From the NCBI RefSeq assembly GCF_018320785.1, contig NC_054882.1:1256719-1320718 (forward strand): a stretch of 64,000 bases of DNA, written 5' to 3'. Within the stretch, counting starts at the first letter, position 1. Each line of letters begins with the position of its first letter. The notes beneath the pieces were generated by a model. That model was given only the letters and a program-made list of their open reading frames with translations. It ran no database searches and was not told the origin of the DNA. Made by a program: the position numbers and the translations under genes. This document shows positions 49,801 to 58,280 of this stretch, piece after piece. Origin of the DNA: Cheilinus undulatus. Lineage: Eukaryota; Chordata; Actinopteri; Labriformes; Labridae.

Positions 49801-52800
49801 ACCTAGCTCTGAGTCAGCCTGACCCTAAACACACCACAGAGGGCCTGGTTATAATTTACTACAGGTAATTTTCTATGAACGGGTCAGTTATTTGTTTAGA
49901 AAATAATTTAAAAGCCTTTTTTCTCTCTTCAGCGGAGCCTCTTCCGTTTCCCCCTGGCGGTGGGAAGTCCTTCCTGTTGGGGGGGTCAGACGATGTGCTG
50001 GAGAGCGTTCTGGGTTTAGGCGACCTCGCTGACCTCACCGTCACCAACGACGAGACAGACTACAGCTATGACGTAAGACGCAGACCAGACCACCTCCAAA
50101 CACAGACCTCTATTAGCACGTTGACTCATGTTTTACTGTTTGTCCACCCCAGCTGCCGTCCAATAAGGAGTCTTCCTTCAGGAAGACGTGGAACCCAAAG
50201 TACACGCTGCGGAGCCACTTTGACGGCGTGCGAGCGCTGGCTTTCCACCCCGTCGAGCCCTGCCTGGTCACCGTGTCCGAGGATCACACCCTCAAACTGT
50301 GGAACCTCACCAAGACCGTCCCTGCCAAAAAGTATGACCCAGATCTCGTCTGAGTCGAGTTTTTATCACGGGTTTCTACCTTTAAGTATAATCTTTGTTT
50401 TATAACAGGTTATTTGATCAGGATCTTTGGTGTTTGGCTGATTCTGTGCCGCTAGTGCTCCTGGATTCTCTCTGCTACGGAGGAAAATCCCTCTCCCTCT
50501 TTCTCTGACAGAGCTGTCAGTATTTACATCTCATTTTCTCCTCACAGCAGTTTTCCTGACACTATTCATCCAAACTTCAAACACAGGCAGCAGCGTCCCG
50601 CTCTTAATCCTCGCTCTGAACTCTTCTCAGGATTTACCGCCGTGCTCTTTATCACCACAGAGCTCAGCCCATGATGATGATGATGATGATGTGTTCAGGA
50701 GCAATCTGAATATCTGATTTTTCTGTCTTTGTTTTGCAGAAGTGCCTCCTTTGACGTGGAGCCCATCTACACATTCAGAGCCCATGTGTACGTACTCAGA
50801 CACTCAGAAATCATAAATCTAATCTGACATGAGTCAGGACCCATTTCTTCATAAAGACCCACAGATGGTTTCTATCACCTCAGAACTAGTCCTGTAGAAC
50901 TCCTCTGTTCAGCCCCCTGTCTCTGTTTTATCTCTGTAGCGGTCCCGTGTTGTCGTTGGCGATGACCTCCAGTGGTGAGCAGTGTTTCAGCGGCGGCATC
51001 GACTCAACCATCCAGTGGTGGAACATCCCGAGCTCCAACGTGGACCCCTACGACACCTACGGTACACAGTCAGAACTCTGTACTTAGCTCTGACTCCTCA
51101 GCCTTCAGGAATTTAAAAATCTCCCCAACCTCCTCTAAAGTCCAGACCCCGGTCTAAAATGGCCCACATTCAAAAAAACACACATACAGTGTTAAGCAAT
51201 TAATTCATAGAAGCGTGAATCTGAATATGAGGGTGCATCAAGGTTTAAGCTATAAAGGAAGCTTTAGGAAAATCTCCTGTAACTGGATCAATAATCAACC
51301 CTGCTCGCTCCTCTTTTCCTTATCCAATCAGATCCCAGCGTCCTGGCGGGGTCATGGTCAGGTCACACAGACGCCGTGTGGGGATTGGCCTACAGTGGCA
51401 TCAAGAACCGCCTCCTCTCCTGCTCTGCCGACGGGACGGTCAAACTGTGGAACCCGACGGAGAAGAACCCCTGCATCAGCACTTTCAACACAAACAAAGG
51501 TGAGGATGCTGGGAGCATGGCGCCCTCTGGTGGACGTTAACGGGACTCCTGGTGACCTTATTCCTTCATGTTTCAGAGCACGGCGTCCCCACGTCTGTGG
51601 ACTTCAATGGTTGTGACCCCGCCCACATGGTGGCGTCGTTTAACACAGGAGACGTGGTGGTTTACGACCTGGAGACATCCCAGAATGCACTGGTGCTAAA
51701 GGGGCAGGGAGAAGGCAGTAAGTCTCACTCTGATGGTTTTGACAGCGAGTGTTTAACCTGTGCTAAAAGTCTCTCGTCTGTTCTTCCTCTCCTCGCCGTC
51801 TCAGCCCTCCCTGGGTCGAATCATATCAATAAGGTGGTTTCTCATCCCACGCTGCCGGTCACCATCACCGCTCACGAAGACCGACACATCAAATTCTACG
51901 ATAACAAGTCAGGTGAGCCGCCGGTCTTTGTCTGAGCCGGTCTAGCAGATCTGACCTCCTCTCTGACTTTAACTCAGACTAATCCTCACAGCCTTTGTTT
52001 CTCTGACTCTGTCAGTCCCTCATTTATTGATTCATCATGAACTCAACAATAAATCCACTCATAGAAACAGGATCTGTATCTGTCAACTCTGGTTCCCTCA
52101 GACTGTCTCCAGGCTTCTCACCCAGGAATATTCACTAAGAGTTAAAGTATTTTAGTTTTCTTCATCTGCAGAGGACCCTCTCTGAGACTGACCCTCATCT
52201 CTGTGTTGATGTTTGCAGGTAAAGTGATCCACGCCATGGTGGCTCACCTGGACGCCGTCACCAGTCTGGCTGTGGATCCTAACGGGATCTACCTGATGTC
52301 AGGAAGTGAGTCTCTTTAACCAACAAGGATGAGAGATTGTCAATATTACTACCATCACTTCAACTCCTCCTCTTCCTCCTCTTCCTCCTCCTATGTCTCC
52401 GTTAACTCCCTTCCTTCTTCTGCTTCTTGTCTTTCATTTTCTCTCTCTATTTAACTTTTCTTTTTCCTTCTTAACCCTTTCTTCTTTGTTCTCTCCTGTG
52501 TTGTTTGTCTCCTCATCTTATTTCTCCTCCACCTCCTCCTCCTCCTCTTCCTCCTGTGGCCCCCCTTTTCCTGGTTTTTACCTCTACTGACTTTTGTCCT
52601 TTCCCGTGTCTTCTATCTGCTGTTCTTCCTCGCTAAAAATACCTTTTCTTTCTCTTTTGCTTTCTCATCGTCTCCTTCTTCCTCTCATTTTTCTTTTCAA
52701 TATCTTCGTCTTTTGTCTCCTCCTCTCATTCATTGTCATCTCCTCTTTTCCTCCCTTAACTCCACGTCCCCTGTTTCCTTTTCTAATCCTCCTCTTCCTC

Positions 52801-53490
52801 TTCCTCCTCCTTCTCTTCTTCCTCCTCCTCCTCCTCTTTCTCTTCCTTCTCTTCCTCATCCCCCTCCTCCTCCTCTTTCTCTTCCACCTCCTTCTCTTCC
52901 TCCTCCTCCTCTTCCTCCTTTTCCTCCTCCTCTCCCTCCTCCTCCTTCTCCTCCTCCTCATTCTCTTCCTCCTGGTTCTCTTTCTCCTCCTCCTCTTCCT
53001 GGATCTCTTTCTCCTCCTCCTCTCCCTCCTCCTCCTCATCCTCTCCTCCTCTTCCTTCTCCTTTTCCTCCTCTTCCTCCTCCTCTCCCTCCTCTTCCTCT
53101 CCCTCTCCTTCTCCTCCTCTCCCTCCTCCTCCTCCTCCACTTCCTCCTCTTCCTCTACTCTTCCTCTCTTCCTCCTACTCCTCCCCTTTCTCTTTCTCTT
53201 CCTCTCCCTCTCCTTCTCCTCCTCTCCCTCCTCCTCCACTTCCTCCTCTTCCTCTACTCTTCCTCTCCTCCTCCTACTCCTCCCCTTTCTCTTCCTCCAC
53301 CCCCTCCTCCTCCTCCTCAGGTCACGACTGCTCCCTGCGTCTGTGGAACCTGGACAGTAAAACGTGCGTCCAGGAGATCACGGCTCACAGGAAGAAGAGC
53401 GAGGAGGCGATCTACGACGTGGCCTTCCACCCTTCCAAGGCCTACATCGCCTCAGCCGGAGCCGACGCCCTCGCCAGGGTCTACGTGTAG
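22548..53490 (+). CDS. strn3: strn3, striatin-3 / SG2NA (complete)
   Basis: Exons: 22548-22808, 45242-45345, 45436-45509, 46452-46530, 46809-46970, 47336-47474, 47559-47694, 49933-50072, 50153-50331, 50740-50787, 50940-51061, 51332-51499, 51577-51717, 51805-51912, 52219-52305, 53321-53490. Phases all join: 705 residues. Order: Pro/Gln-rich N-terminus (1-55), striatin N-terminal region with YTIPGILHYIQHEWARFE (56-73), coiled coil to about 135, acidic linker, GLGDLADLTVTNDE, then a WD40 propeller from about residue 383 to the C-terminus SAGADALARVYV. Known role: scaffold and B''' regulatory subunit of PP2A in STRIPAK, coordinating phosphatase and GCKIII kinases. Length fits the short mammalian isoform (713), not the long one (797). 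STRN3 was chosen over STRN and STRN4 because of IQWWNIPSSNVDPYDTYDPS, AYSGIKNRLLSCSADGT and synteny. Confidence 0.95.
22809..23621 (+). other. start of strn3 intron 1
   Basis: No gene or clear repeat seen; TAGC-rich stretches (GCTAGC, TTAGCTT) occur near 22980-23060. Confidence 0.5.
23622..23999. mobile_element. short hAT-like MITE
   Basis: Inverted termini CAGGGGTGCACGATATT and AATATCGTGCATCCTTA, with an 8-bp duplication differing at one base (GGTATCAG at 23614, GATATCAG at 24000). No coding sequence. Confidence 0.75.
24101..24780. repeat. composite dispersed repeat, copy 1
   Basis: Opens with ACCTTCACCAAGGAGGTTAT (hairpin-forming) and ends CTCTGAGTGCTTTTCTAG, with GGATTCTTTACTATTGGGAG inside. 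In the middle is a stretch of about 330 bp (TTACCACTTTACACCAGGAG through CTCCACCCCACCGGGGAGG) after which the end module is repeated. Copy 2 at 31902-32512 has the same build. Class not recognised. Confidence 0.8.
24781..26227. other. strn3 intron 1, no gene seen
   Basis: Ordinary intronic sequence; GATCCTGGGACGGGCG near 25585 and GTCCTGGGACGGGTCGG near 26043 suggest an old, degraded repeat pair. Confidence 0.4.
26228..26327 (+). repeat. CAGGTGAGGAGAC minisatellite
   Basis: About eight units of 14 bp in strn3 intron 1. Each unit carries CAG|GTGAGG, a close match to a 5' splice site, in the strn3 sense direction; one unit is CAGGCGAG. Confidence 0.93.
26328..27904. other. strn3 intron 1, no gene seen
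   Basis: No convincing coding exon or repeat family recognised. Short open frames lack splice or family support. Confidence 0.4.
27905..29928. mobile_element. putative old hAT element with nested insertions
   Basis: Termini CAGGGATTCTCAGAC and ATCTGAGAATCACTG are inverted repeats; flanks CTAAACAG and CTATTCAG match at six of eight bases. Inside lie the TTAA element 28110-29032 and, near 29880-29898, the end TTTGACACCCCTG of another hAT family. Confidence 0.5.
28110..29032. mobile_element. piggyBac-like MITE between TTAA sites
   Basis: Perfect 12-bp inverted termini CCCTTTACCTAC / GTAGGTAAAGGG, each next to TTAA (28106-28109 and 29033-29036). No transposase; the open frame at 28060-28356 crosses its edge and is not a gene. 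Confidence 0.85.
29929..31523. other. strn3 intron 1, no gene seen
   Basis: Ordinary sequence; GATGGCGCCCCCCTGTGGACC near 31315 is a partial CTCF-like match. No exon recognised. Confidence 0.4.
31524..31587. repeat. 16-bp tandem repeat
   Basis: Four units of TGTGCTGCGCCCCATC; the last is changed to TGTGCTGCGCTTCGTC. Confidence 0.9.
31902..32512. repeat. composite dispersed repeat, copy 2
   Basis: Same order of modules as 24101-24780, including the roughly 330-bp middle part, from ACCTCCACCAAGGAGGTCAT to GAGTGCTTTTCTAG. Confidence 0.8.
32609..33354. mobile_element. non-autonomous hAT element
   Basis: Termini TAGGGATGTTCAGAT and GTACATCCCTA are short inverted repeats, flanked by a perfect 8-bp duplication CCCTCTAG (32601-32608 and 33355-33362). 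A GC-rich core (32900-33130) is open on the minus strand but matches nothing I recognise. Confidence 0.85.
33560..34280. repeat. degenerate AAAAGTGGCAAAAATGG tract
   Basis: Purine-rich, imperfect 18-25-bp periodic sequence (AAAAGTGGCAAAAATGG, GGGTTAAAA). It is the reverse complement of the type inside the hAT element 15718-16886 and at 48440-48890. Confidence 0.8.
34565..35028 (+). mobile_element. deleted hAT (ZBED-type) with BED-finger remnant
   Basis: Flanked by a perfect 8-bp duplication GTGTATAT (34557-34564 and 35029-35036). Rich in ATATCGATA / TATATCGTGAT. Between 34740 and 34890 the plus strand encodes FKADVWTHLGFKV, then GDAVCKLCLAAVKYRANTTN, the first half of a BED zinc finger (Cys-x2-Cys present, His pair lost). 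The rest of the transposase is deleted. Confidence 0.8.
35037..36072. other. strn3 intron 1, no gene seen
   Basis: Unique-looking sequence with short open frames but no supported exon. Confidence 0.4.
36073..36900. mobile_element. fragment of the 39568-41370 hAT family
   Basis: CCCCAAAAATAAAGGTGCGA, TTGAACACAGCCATGAAC and AAGACCGCCCATAAGGGG match the left part of the 39568 element; an AAAAGTGG-type tract follows. No complete end or target duplication was found. Confidence 0.65.
37384..38183. mobile_element. piggyBac-like MITE between TTAA sites
   Basis: Begins CCCTCTGGTATTCC and ends GGTACCAGAGTG; inverted termini agree at most positions, with TTAA on both sides (37380-37383 and 38184-38187). 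Non-coding. Confidence 0.7.
38188..39567. other. strn3 intron 1, no gene seen
   Basis: Contains a short G run near 38590 and a (CAT)n run near 39018; no exon recognised. Confidence 0.4.
39568..41370. mobile_element. 1.8-kb non-autonomous hAT element
   Basis: Ends CAGGACTTCTCAACCTT and AAGGTTGAGAACCTCTG are inverted repeats; flanks GTTTAAAG and GTTTACAG are an 8-bp duplication with one change. The interior holds a GGGAATTTGC-rich part and an AAAAGTGGCAAAAA tract, no transposase. Confidence 0.85.
41371..41959. other. strn3 intron 1, no gene seen
   Basis: Nothing recognised between the hAT element and the following minisatellite. Confidence 0.4.
41960..42585 (+). repeat. 30-bp minisatellite
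   Basis: Twenty units of GAGTCTGTGTGGATAGGTCT followed by CAGTCTCT or CAGTCAGCTCT. The variants alternate irregularly. An open frame (MWIGLSLSES repeated) exists because the common unit is 30 bp and has no stop. Confidence 0.95.
42590..42990 (-). pseudogene. Tc1-like transposase fragment
   Basis: On the minus strand it encodes SIMLWGCFSA, then after a deletion KWFKDNKGNVLEWPSKSPDL and NLTELEQFIKEEW, the C-terminal order of Tc1-like transposases. Stops and frame breaks are present. The SIMLWGCFSA segment (42850-42990) is repeated about five times in 33-bp steps. Confidence 0.8.
43505..43610 (+). promoter_or_regulatory. possible intragenic promoter (TATA and X-box)
   Basis: GTTGCCATGGTCAC (43505-43518) resembles an RFX X-box; TATAAATA lies at 43540-43547 in a GC-rich setting, followed by a CAGCTG E-box near 43583 and ATG at 43603 opening a frame of only about 17 codons. 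Orientation is the same as strn3. No downstream gene was found other than strn3. Confidence 0.35.
43695..43727. repeat. (GT)n(G)n microsatellite
   Basis: GT dinucleotides followed by a run of about 13 G. Confidence 0.9.
43728..44428. other. strn3 intron 1, no gene seen
   Basis: Ordinary intron sequence. Confidence 0.4.
44429..44919. mobile_element. short hAT MITE, same family as 15718
   Basis: Ends TAGGGCTGAACGATTTT and TTAACTGCCCAGCCCTA, perfect 8-bp duplication CTCTGATT (44421-44428 and 44920-44927). Terminal regions match 15718-16886 (CCTCATCTCATGTATT, TTGCAGCAGGACATATTG), but the TTTTGCCAC tract is absent. Confidence 0.9.
45242..47694 (+). CDS. strn3: strn3 exons 2-7: coiled coil and acidic linker
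   Basis: Exons 2-3 encode ARIAFLQGERKGQENLKNDL and RIKMLEYALKQERAKYHKLK, the heptad-rich coiled coil that dimerises striatins. Exons 4-5 give QLTWKQGRQLLRQYLQEVGY and RVRSLLGLSGSEQNGS. Exons 6-7 give VLETFNFLENAEDSDEEED and EEALKEFDFLVTAEDGEGAG, ending GTEW. Confidence 0.93.
48440..48890. repeat. TTTTGCCACTTTTCACC tract
   Basis: Pyrimidine-rich degenerate units ending in AGATTGTGGCTCTTGCAAA and TTTGGCTCTTTGGTTGAG, the same right edge as at 16675-16735. Probably part of a dispersed element whose ends were not found. Confidence 0.75.
48941..49709. mobile_element. TIR element, possibly PIF/Harbinger-type
   Basis: GGCTGCTTTCACATTAGG at the left and CCTAATGTGAAAGCGCCC at the right are inverted repeats with few mismatches. 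Target duplication is unclear (TAA left, TGA right), so the superfamily is uncertain. Interior non-coding. Confidence 0.6.
50153..53490 (+). CDS. strn3: strn3 exons 9-16: WD40 propeller
   Basis: Repeat cores seen: SHFDGVRALAFHP...SEDHTLKLWNL; AHVGPVLSLAMTS...GGIDSTIQWWNI; GHTDAVWGLAYSG...SADGTVKLWN; SHPTLPVTITAHEDRHIKFY; AHLDAVTSLAVDPNGIYLMS; GSHDCSLRLWNL; and YDVAFHPSKAYIASAGADA. The blades contact the PP2A core and STRIPAK partners in the family. Stop TAG at 53488. Confidence 0.94.
51519..51536 (-). promoter_or_regulatory. CTCF-like motif in strn3 intron
   Basis: GGCGCCCTCTGGTGGACG fits the CTCF core (CCACYAGRGGGCGC on the reverse strand). It lies just after the exon ending at 51499. Sequence match only. 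Confidence 0.4.
52370..53320 (+). repeat. about 950-base polypyrimidine tract before strn3 last exon
   Basis: Almost pure C/T on the coding strand (CTCCTCCTCTTCC-type units), densest from 52780 to 53320, ending at the acceptor CTCCTCAG. The long open frames here (one merges with the last exon) are composition artefacts. Confidence 0.93.
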
Positions 53491-55099
53491 ACGAGGAAGA
53501 GGAGGAGGAGGAGGACGGCTGGGCGAGAGACATGGACAAAGAGATAGACGGGCTGGTCTGTGACAGTATTCAGGTCTGTTTAGATCTCTGAACACGGAGT
53601 AACGCTGACGAGGAACGACTGAACCACACCCACTCTGACTGAAGACACTGATCAGCAGATGCCGCTCTGATGACACTACATGAAGCCCCGCCCCCTCTCT
53701 CCCCTCACTACACAAGTTAACACTAGTCTGATGTCCTGACTGCAGACAGGAGGCGCTGTTAGAGGAGAAATCTCCGTAAACAGGCTGCTTTAGCTCCTCT
53801 CTTCAGATGTTCACGGCGGTTCAGGTTCAGGTTAGACCGTTTCAGTTCCTTAGTGAGTCAGACGGTGTGGTTTAACTCATCTCTGCAGGTTTTTACTCTA
53901 ATCAGGAACAAATCATGCAGAAACGACGCCCCAAAGTCTGGCTGGCTTTAGGCCACAGATAAACCTGCTGCTAACTCGTCGTCTGGCTGCATCATCGGCT
54001 TTTTATGAATGTTCCTCGCTGTATGTGATGTGTGCTTCTGGAGGAATCCTCTACAGGAGAGAATGAGAGTTCAGGCTGAAAACAACGACCAGATCTGAAC
54101 CACAGAGCGAGTCTTTGTCTGCTCTGATGTTTGCTGGTGTGAACTAAGACGACGGTAGAACTCCAGTAGAGTTTGATCTCTGAAAGTATTAGAATTAATG
54201 TTGGATTTGCTGAGTCTAACTCATGTTTCTTTGAGGCGCTTGGCTTTTCTTAGAAGTGGGCGGGGGCTTCAGGTAAAAGGTTGGTCACCGCTGTCCTGCA
54301 GGAAGCTCTCAGTGCCAGCAGTTCACCGTTATTTATTATAGCTTTAAGAGAATTAAGACAGCATGGCAGCAGGATTTCCTGGAGCGACAGCGGCGTATCG
54401 TGGATATTAGAGAACTGATCACTATTTCTGATGACAGCAGGATTTAGCCGGTTAATTCATCTCTGATTCTCCTAACCCCCCTACAGCAGAAAGCCCGTAG
54501 TCCTGACGATCAGAGAAATACCTCATGGAGAAAGTTTGTCTATCAGTGATTACTGCAGATTGACTTCAGTCAAACTGATAGAGCGTTCCCGGTGGCTCAT
54601 GGGAGTTGAAACATCTTTATTGGTGCTTGAGGATCAGTCTGAGAGTGGTGGTGTTTCTGTTAAATGTTGATCTTTTCTGATGGCTGCTGATGGAAGCGTC
54701 AGAGAACCTGAGAGAGAACCGCTGTCAGCATCAGGAGGGAGATTTCTCCTCTAAAACGTCTGGAGAGATGAGCTGCTTCGACCGAGAAACAGAAGCTCGG
54801 AGGATTTAACCCCGCGTGATTTTAGATTTTAATCTTCAGAAATCTGATTTCAGCGTGTTTAGAGCGTTAAAGGGTTAAACTATGTGGCGGTTAAGGAAAC
54901 TGACCACGCTGGGTTAAAACTCCTGTTTCTGTTTGTCTCTGAGCTGATTGGATCTTTCACAGCAGCCTCTGAGGATTGGGCCATTCACCACCACCTCAGC
55001 CCCCGGCGGGCCAATCAGAGCCCGGCGTTGAAGCGAAGGATGGGGGCATTTAGCGTTACTGTAGTTCCACATGGACGTTTTCTGTTTGTGTAAAATAAA
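53491..55099 (+). other. strn3: strn3 3' UTR (putative)
   Basis: Begins with GAGGAAGAGGAGGAGGAGG, then unique sequence without long frames. AATAAA at 55094-55099 is the first good poly(A) signal; others are at 56101-56106, 56111-56116 and 57875-57880, so the true end is open. Confidence 0.45.
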
Positions 55100-55764
55100 T
55101 CTAGTTTTTATAATCGTTTTTATAAACGTGGAGACGTCTAGAGGAGGATCCCAGTCCCTCATTCCCGTCCAGTCTCGCCATCGTGACACTCACAGGCCAC
55201 GCCCATGTACTTCCTGTGTCCACGTCTTCATCAAACACTTCAGGATGGAGTCTCGCTCCTGTGAGGAACTCTGGTTTTTGGATCTCAGTGAGGATTTACT
55301 GACAGAAACATTAAAGAGAGCGAGGAGCTGAGGAGGAGGAGGAGGAGGCTGCTGACGCGCTCTGATTGGACGTTTGTCTTTCTGTCGGCTGATGCTGGAG
55401 TTTCAAAGTTTAATACGGTTCTAGAAAAACCAGGGGAAATTGTTTTAAAGTTCACACAGACATTTAGAGCTCTGAGGTACGGAACGTTCAGGAACAACTG
55501 TCGCCAACATTCACATCTGCTCCCTAGATTCAGTCATTCAAACCAAAATTTACCTGTAAATAGACGCAGCTCTTATTGTTGCTGTAGAACCAAACAGGAA
55601 TCATTTCATCAGATTTTTACTAGAATCAAGTAAAAGTTTAAAATTCCTGATCAAGTTTTAATTTTTCTTATTTAAGTGAAAACAAGTTTCTGGTTTTGAA
55701 ATTCTGTTTGGTTTTTAAGTTGAATTTATTTGTAAAGCTCATTTAAAAACGGCTCAAAGTTTGG

Positions 55765-55880
55765 TAAGGCAAGACAAGTTTATTTGTTTAGCACATTTCA
55801 GCAACAAGGCAATTCAAAGTGCTTCACACAGAACATTAAAATACAATGACAAATGGAAAAAGACGATAATTTTAAACAGC
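55765..55880. repeat. common teleost dispersed repeat fragment
   Basis: GGCAAGACAAGTTTATTTG, TTTAGCACATTTCAGCAACA and GGCAATTCAAAGTGCTTCAC are wording I recognise from many fish genomes; class not assigned. Confidence 0.6.
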
Positions 55881-57421
55881 AAGTAAAACCCACAAAAGAT
55901 AAAAACACAGATATTAAAGTAAAAGTTACAGTGCAGAGTTGTAGTTGAAATAGAAAGGTAAAACTGGTAAAACCAGTAAATGGAAATAATTTCCCATAAA
56001 AGCCAACTGTGGAAATCCTCAGATCGAATCAGAACGCTGGAGAGCAACCAAGGCTGAAGATAAAAATGAAAATCAAAGACTTTGTTAACTGTAGAGAATC
56101 AATAAAGTTCAATAAAGAAGGAAATGATTAGCGTTCTGATTTATCAGACGCATGTCTGACATCAGGGATTAGTAATGATCTTCAAATTCTCCAACAGCCT
56201 TTAATTTAGTAAAAAAATCAAAGATTGTTCACATCTAGAGTCTGTAAATGTATGTTAATTATCAATCAGTCTGTTTAACTCAACACTACCAATGGAAACA
56301 GACCGTTAGATAATTCAGTGTGAAGTAAAGCCAAACCTATGACAGCTTGTCAGCGCCACAGTTAAAAAATAGAGAATCCGTTAATTTTGAGAAAACATTT
56401 TCATGTTTAAAAAGTCAAAAATTAATAATGGAAAAAAAATCCAAATATTTCAGTGTAAAGATTCCTGAGTTTATGAGAATAAACTTAATTTTTCAGTATA
56501 AAAGTCAAAAATTTTAAAAACTAGAATGAGAAGGCAGGAACGTCTGCACTAAGAAACCAAACTTTCATTAACTGAAGAAAAAAGAACTGGATATTTTCAT
56601 CAAAATTATCAAATAAATGATCAGTTTAACTTTGTAGGGAAATATGGTTACTCTAAATTAGTGCAGTGTAAAGCTAAATGTATTTGGTCCATTTCTATAA
56701 AGGTTAAAAAAAGGATCAGTTGGTTTTAAAAATTAAAATAAAATACATTTTTTGAGATACTAAAATCATGAATTTATGAGAAAAAAATGAACTCAAACAT
56801 TCTTTATTTGATTAATGAATATTTATGACTATAAACTTCAAAATTTCTGAGTTTAGATTGAAAATTTAGGAATTTTTCAACTTGAAAATTTCAAGTTTTT
56901 TTGGAAAATGTTTTAATATTCAGACTCAGACATTCTGAGAAGTTATAAACGTGAGTTTAGAAAGTAAAAATATTAGGCTTTTTAAAACCCCAGTATGTTT
57001 TTTGGGGGACTTTTTAAATTAAAAAATTCTGAGTTTGTTTTCTTAAAATTAAAATCTTAAAAATGTGAAATTTTTGGTTTATCAAGTGAAAATGTAGGAA
57101 AATTTTAAAATTCCAAAATTCTGAGTTTGGTTTCTAAAAAAAAAAAAAAAAAAGAAAACTGACGCCACTGAAATGTTTCAAGTTTGGTTTCTCATGAATG
57201 TGTGACTCAGACAAAAGTTTTTCCCATTAAATTGACAGATATTTTTTAAAGCTAATACACCTTCATGTGTTAGCCTGTTAATGGTTATTTTCATTATGTG
57301 TTAGCATCAAGCTAACAAACTCACCTTAGGAATTAAAATTTCTTTGAATAGTCTCTTTCTTTCTTTGAAAGAGTTATCATCCTTGAGCTGCACACCCTTT
57401 AGAAATAACCATCCTCCTCAG
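55881..57421. other. AT-rich spacer downstream of strn3
   Basis: Strongly AT-rich with AATTCTGAGTTT-like repetition between 56400 and 57140 and an A run near 57138. No gene seen. Confidence 0.5.
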
Positions 57422-57517
57422 CCATTCATTCAGAGCAGCAAACCTCCAGATTCTCGTGGCGGCGGCGGCCCTCTAAGCTCCTCCTCCTCACCCTCGCCCT
57501 CCTCGTCGTATCACTGT
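57422..57517 (+). other. orphan exon-like segment
   Basis: A GC-rich 96-base segment in AT-rich surroundings, with acceptor CCTCCTCAG and donor TGT|GTGAGT. Open in two frames: one Gly/Ser/Pro-rich (KPPDSRGGGGPLSSSSS), one with a hydrophobic stretch (KLLLLTLALLVV). It may be a UTR exon of strn3, an exon of a small unrecognised transcript, or chance. Confidence 0.3.
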
Positions 57518-58189
57518 GTGAGTTTCTCTTCACTTCATTTGACTTTTCTTCATCACAGCCTCAACAAGCAGAAGTTCAACTTATTTTTATCTTTAAATGT
57601 GTTTTTAGTCTCTTCGAGCTCCAGGAGAAACTGTCCAATCAGACGCCTCCTGGGGCGGGTTTTATAGAACGAAGCTGCCAGCTGATTGGCCGACCATCCC
57701 GACCTGCTCTTTGTTTGTTTGTATTAATTTAATTTTTTAACTGAAGGGATCTGTAGAGGTGAGCGGCTCCTGATCGATCACAGCAGACAAAAAAACCCAA
57801 CAAAGTTTATTTTTCTTTCACTCGCTCCGACTCTCCGTGTAACTAAAGACTTTCTGTTTGTGTAATGCATGATTAATAAAAGTATTTTTTCTAGTCTTCC
57901 AAAAAATGGAAAAAAAAAGTTCTGATCAGTTTGCGAGTTTTGATGAGTTTTGTAAGTTTTTTTCTTTTTTTTGATTTACAAACTATGAAACAGCAGATTT
58001 TAAAGATTGTACCACATAGCAGATACAGCTGTATATAAAATGTCTATAATAACTATTAAATGGTGTACCTGTACGGACGCTGCTGGTTGGCTCCTTATTC
58101 CCTCCACACAAACAAAAGCACAGTTACTGACGCATGTTTGACTGAAGGAAGGAACTTATCTACGAATGGAGGTAAGTGTGAGTTCTGTG

Positions 58190-58280
58190 TGCATGTATGT
58201 GAACATATGTATGTATGAATGAACATATATATGTATGAATGAACATATATATGTATGAATGAACATATATGTATGAATGT
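58190..58280. repeat. 20-bp ATGTATGAATGAACATAT tandem repeat
   Basis: About four units of GAACATATATATGTATGAAT, followed to about 58620 by looser ATGTATG-type simple sequence. Confidence 0.88.

Larger units (their letters stand above)
47695..49932 (+). other. strn3 intron 7
   Basis: This is where mammalian STRN3 has its isoform-specific exons. I see none; the intron is largely repeat (48440-48890 and 48941-49709). Confidence 0.6.

Noticed and set aside
52594-53490. A 298-residue plus-strand frame ending in the striatin C-terminus
   Set aside because: Its first three quarters are translated polypyrimidine intron; only 53321-53490 is exon.
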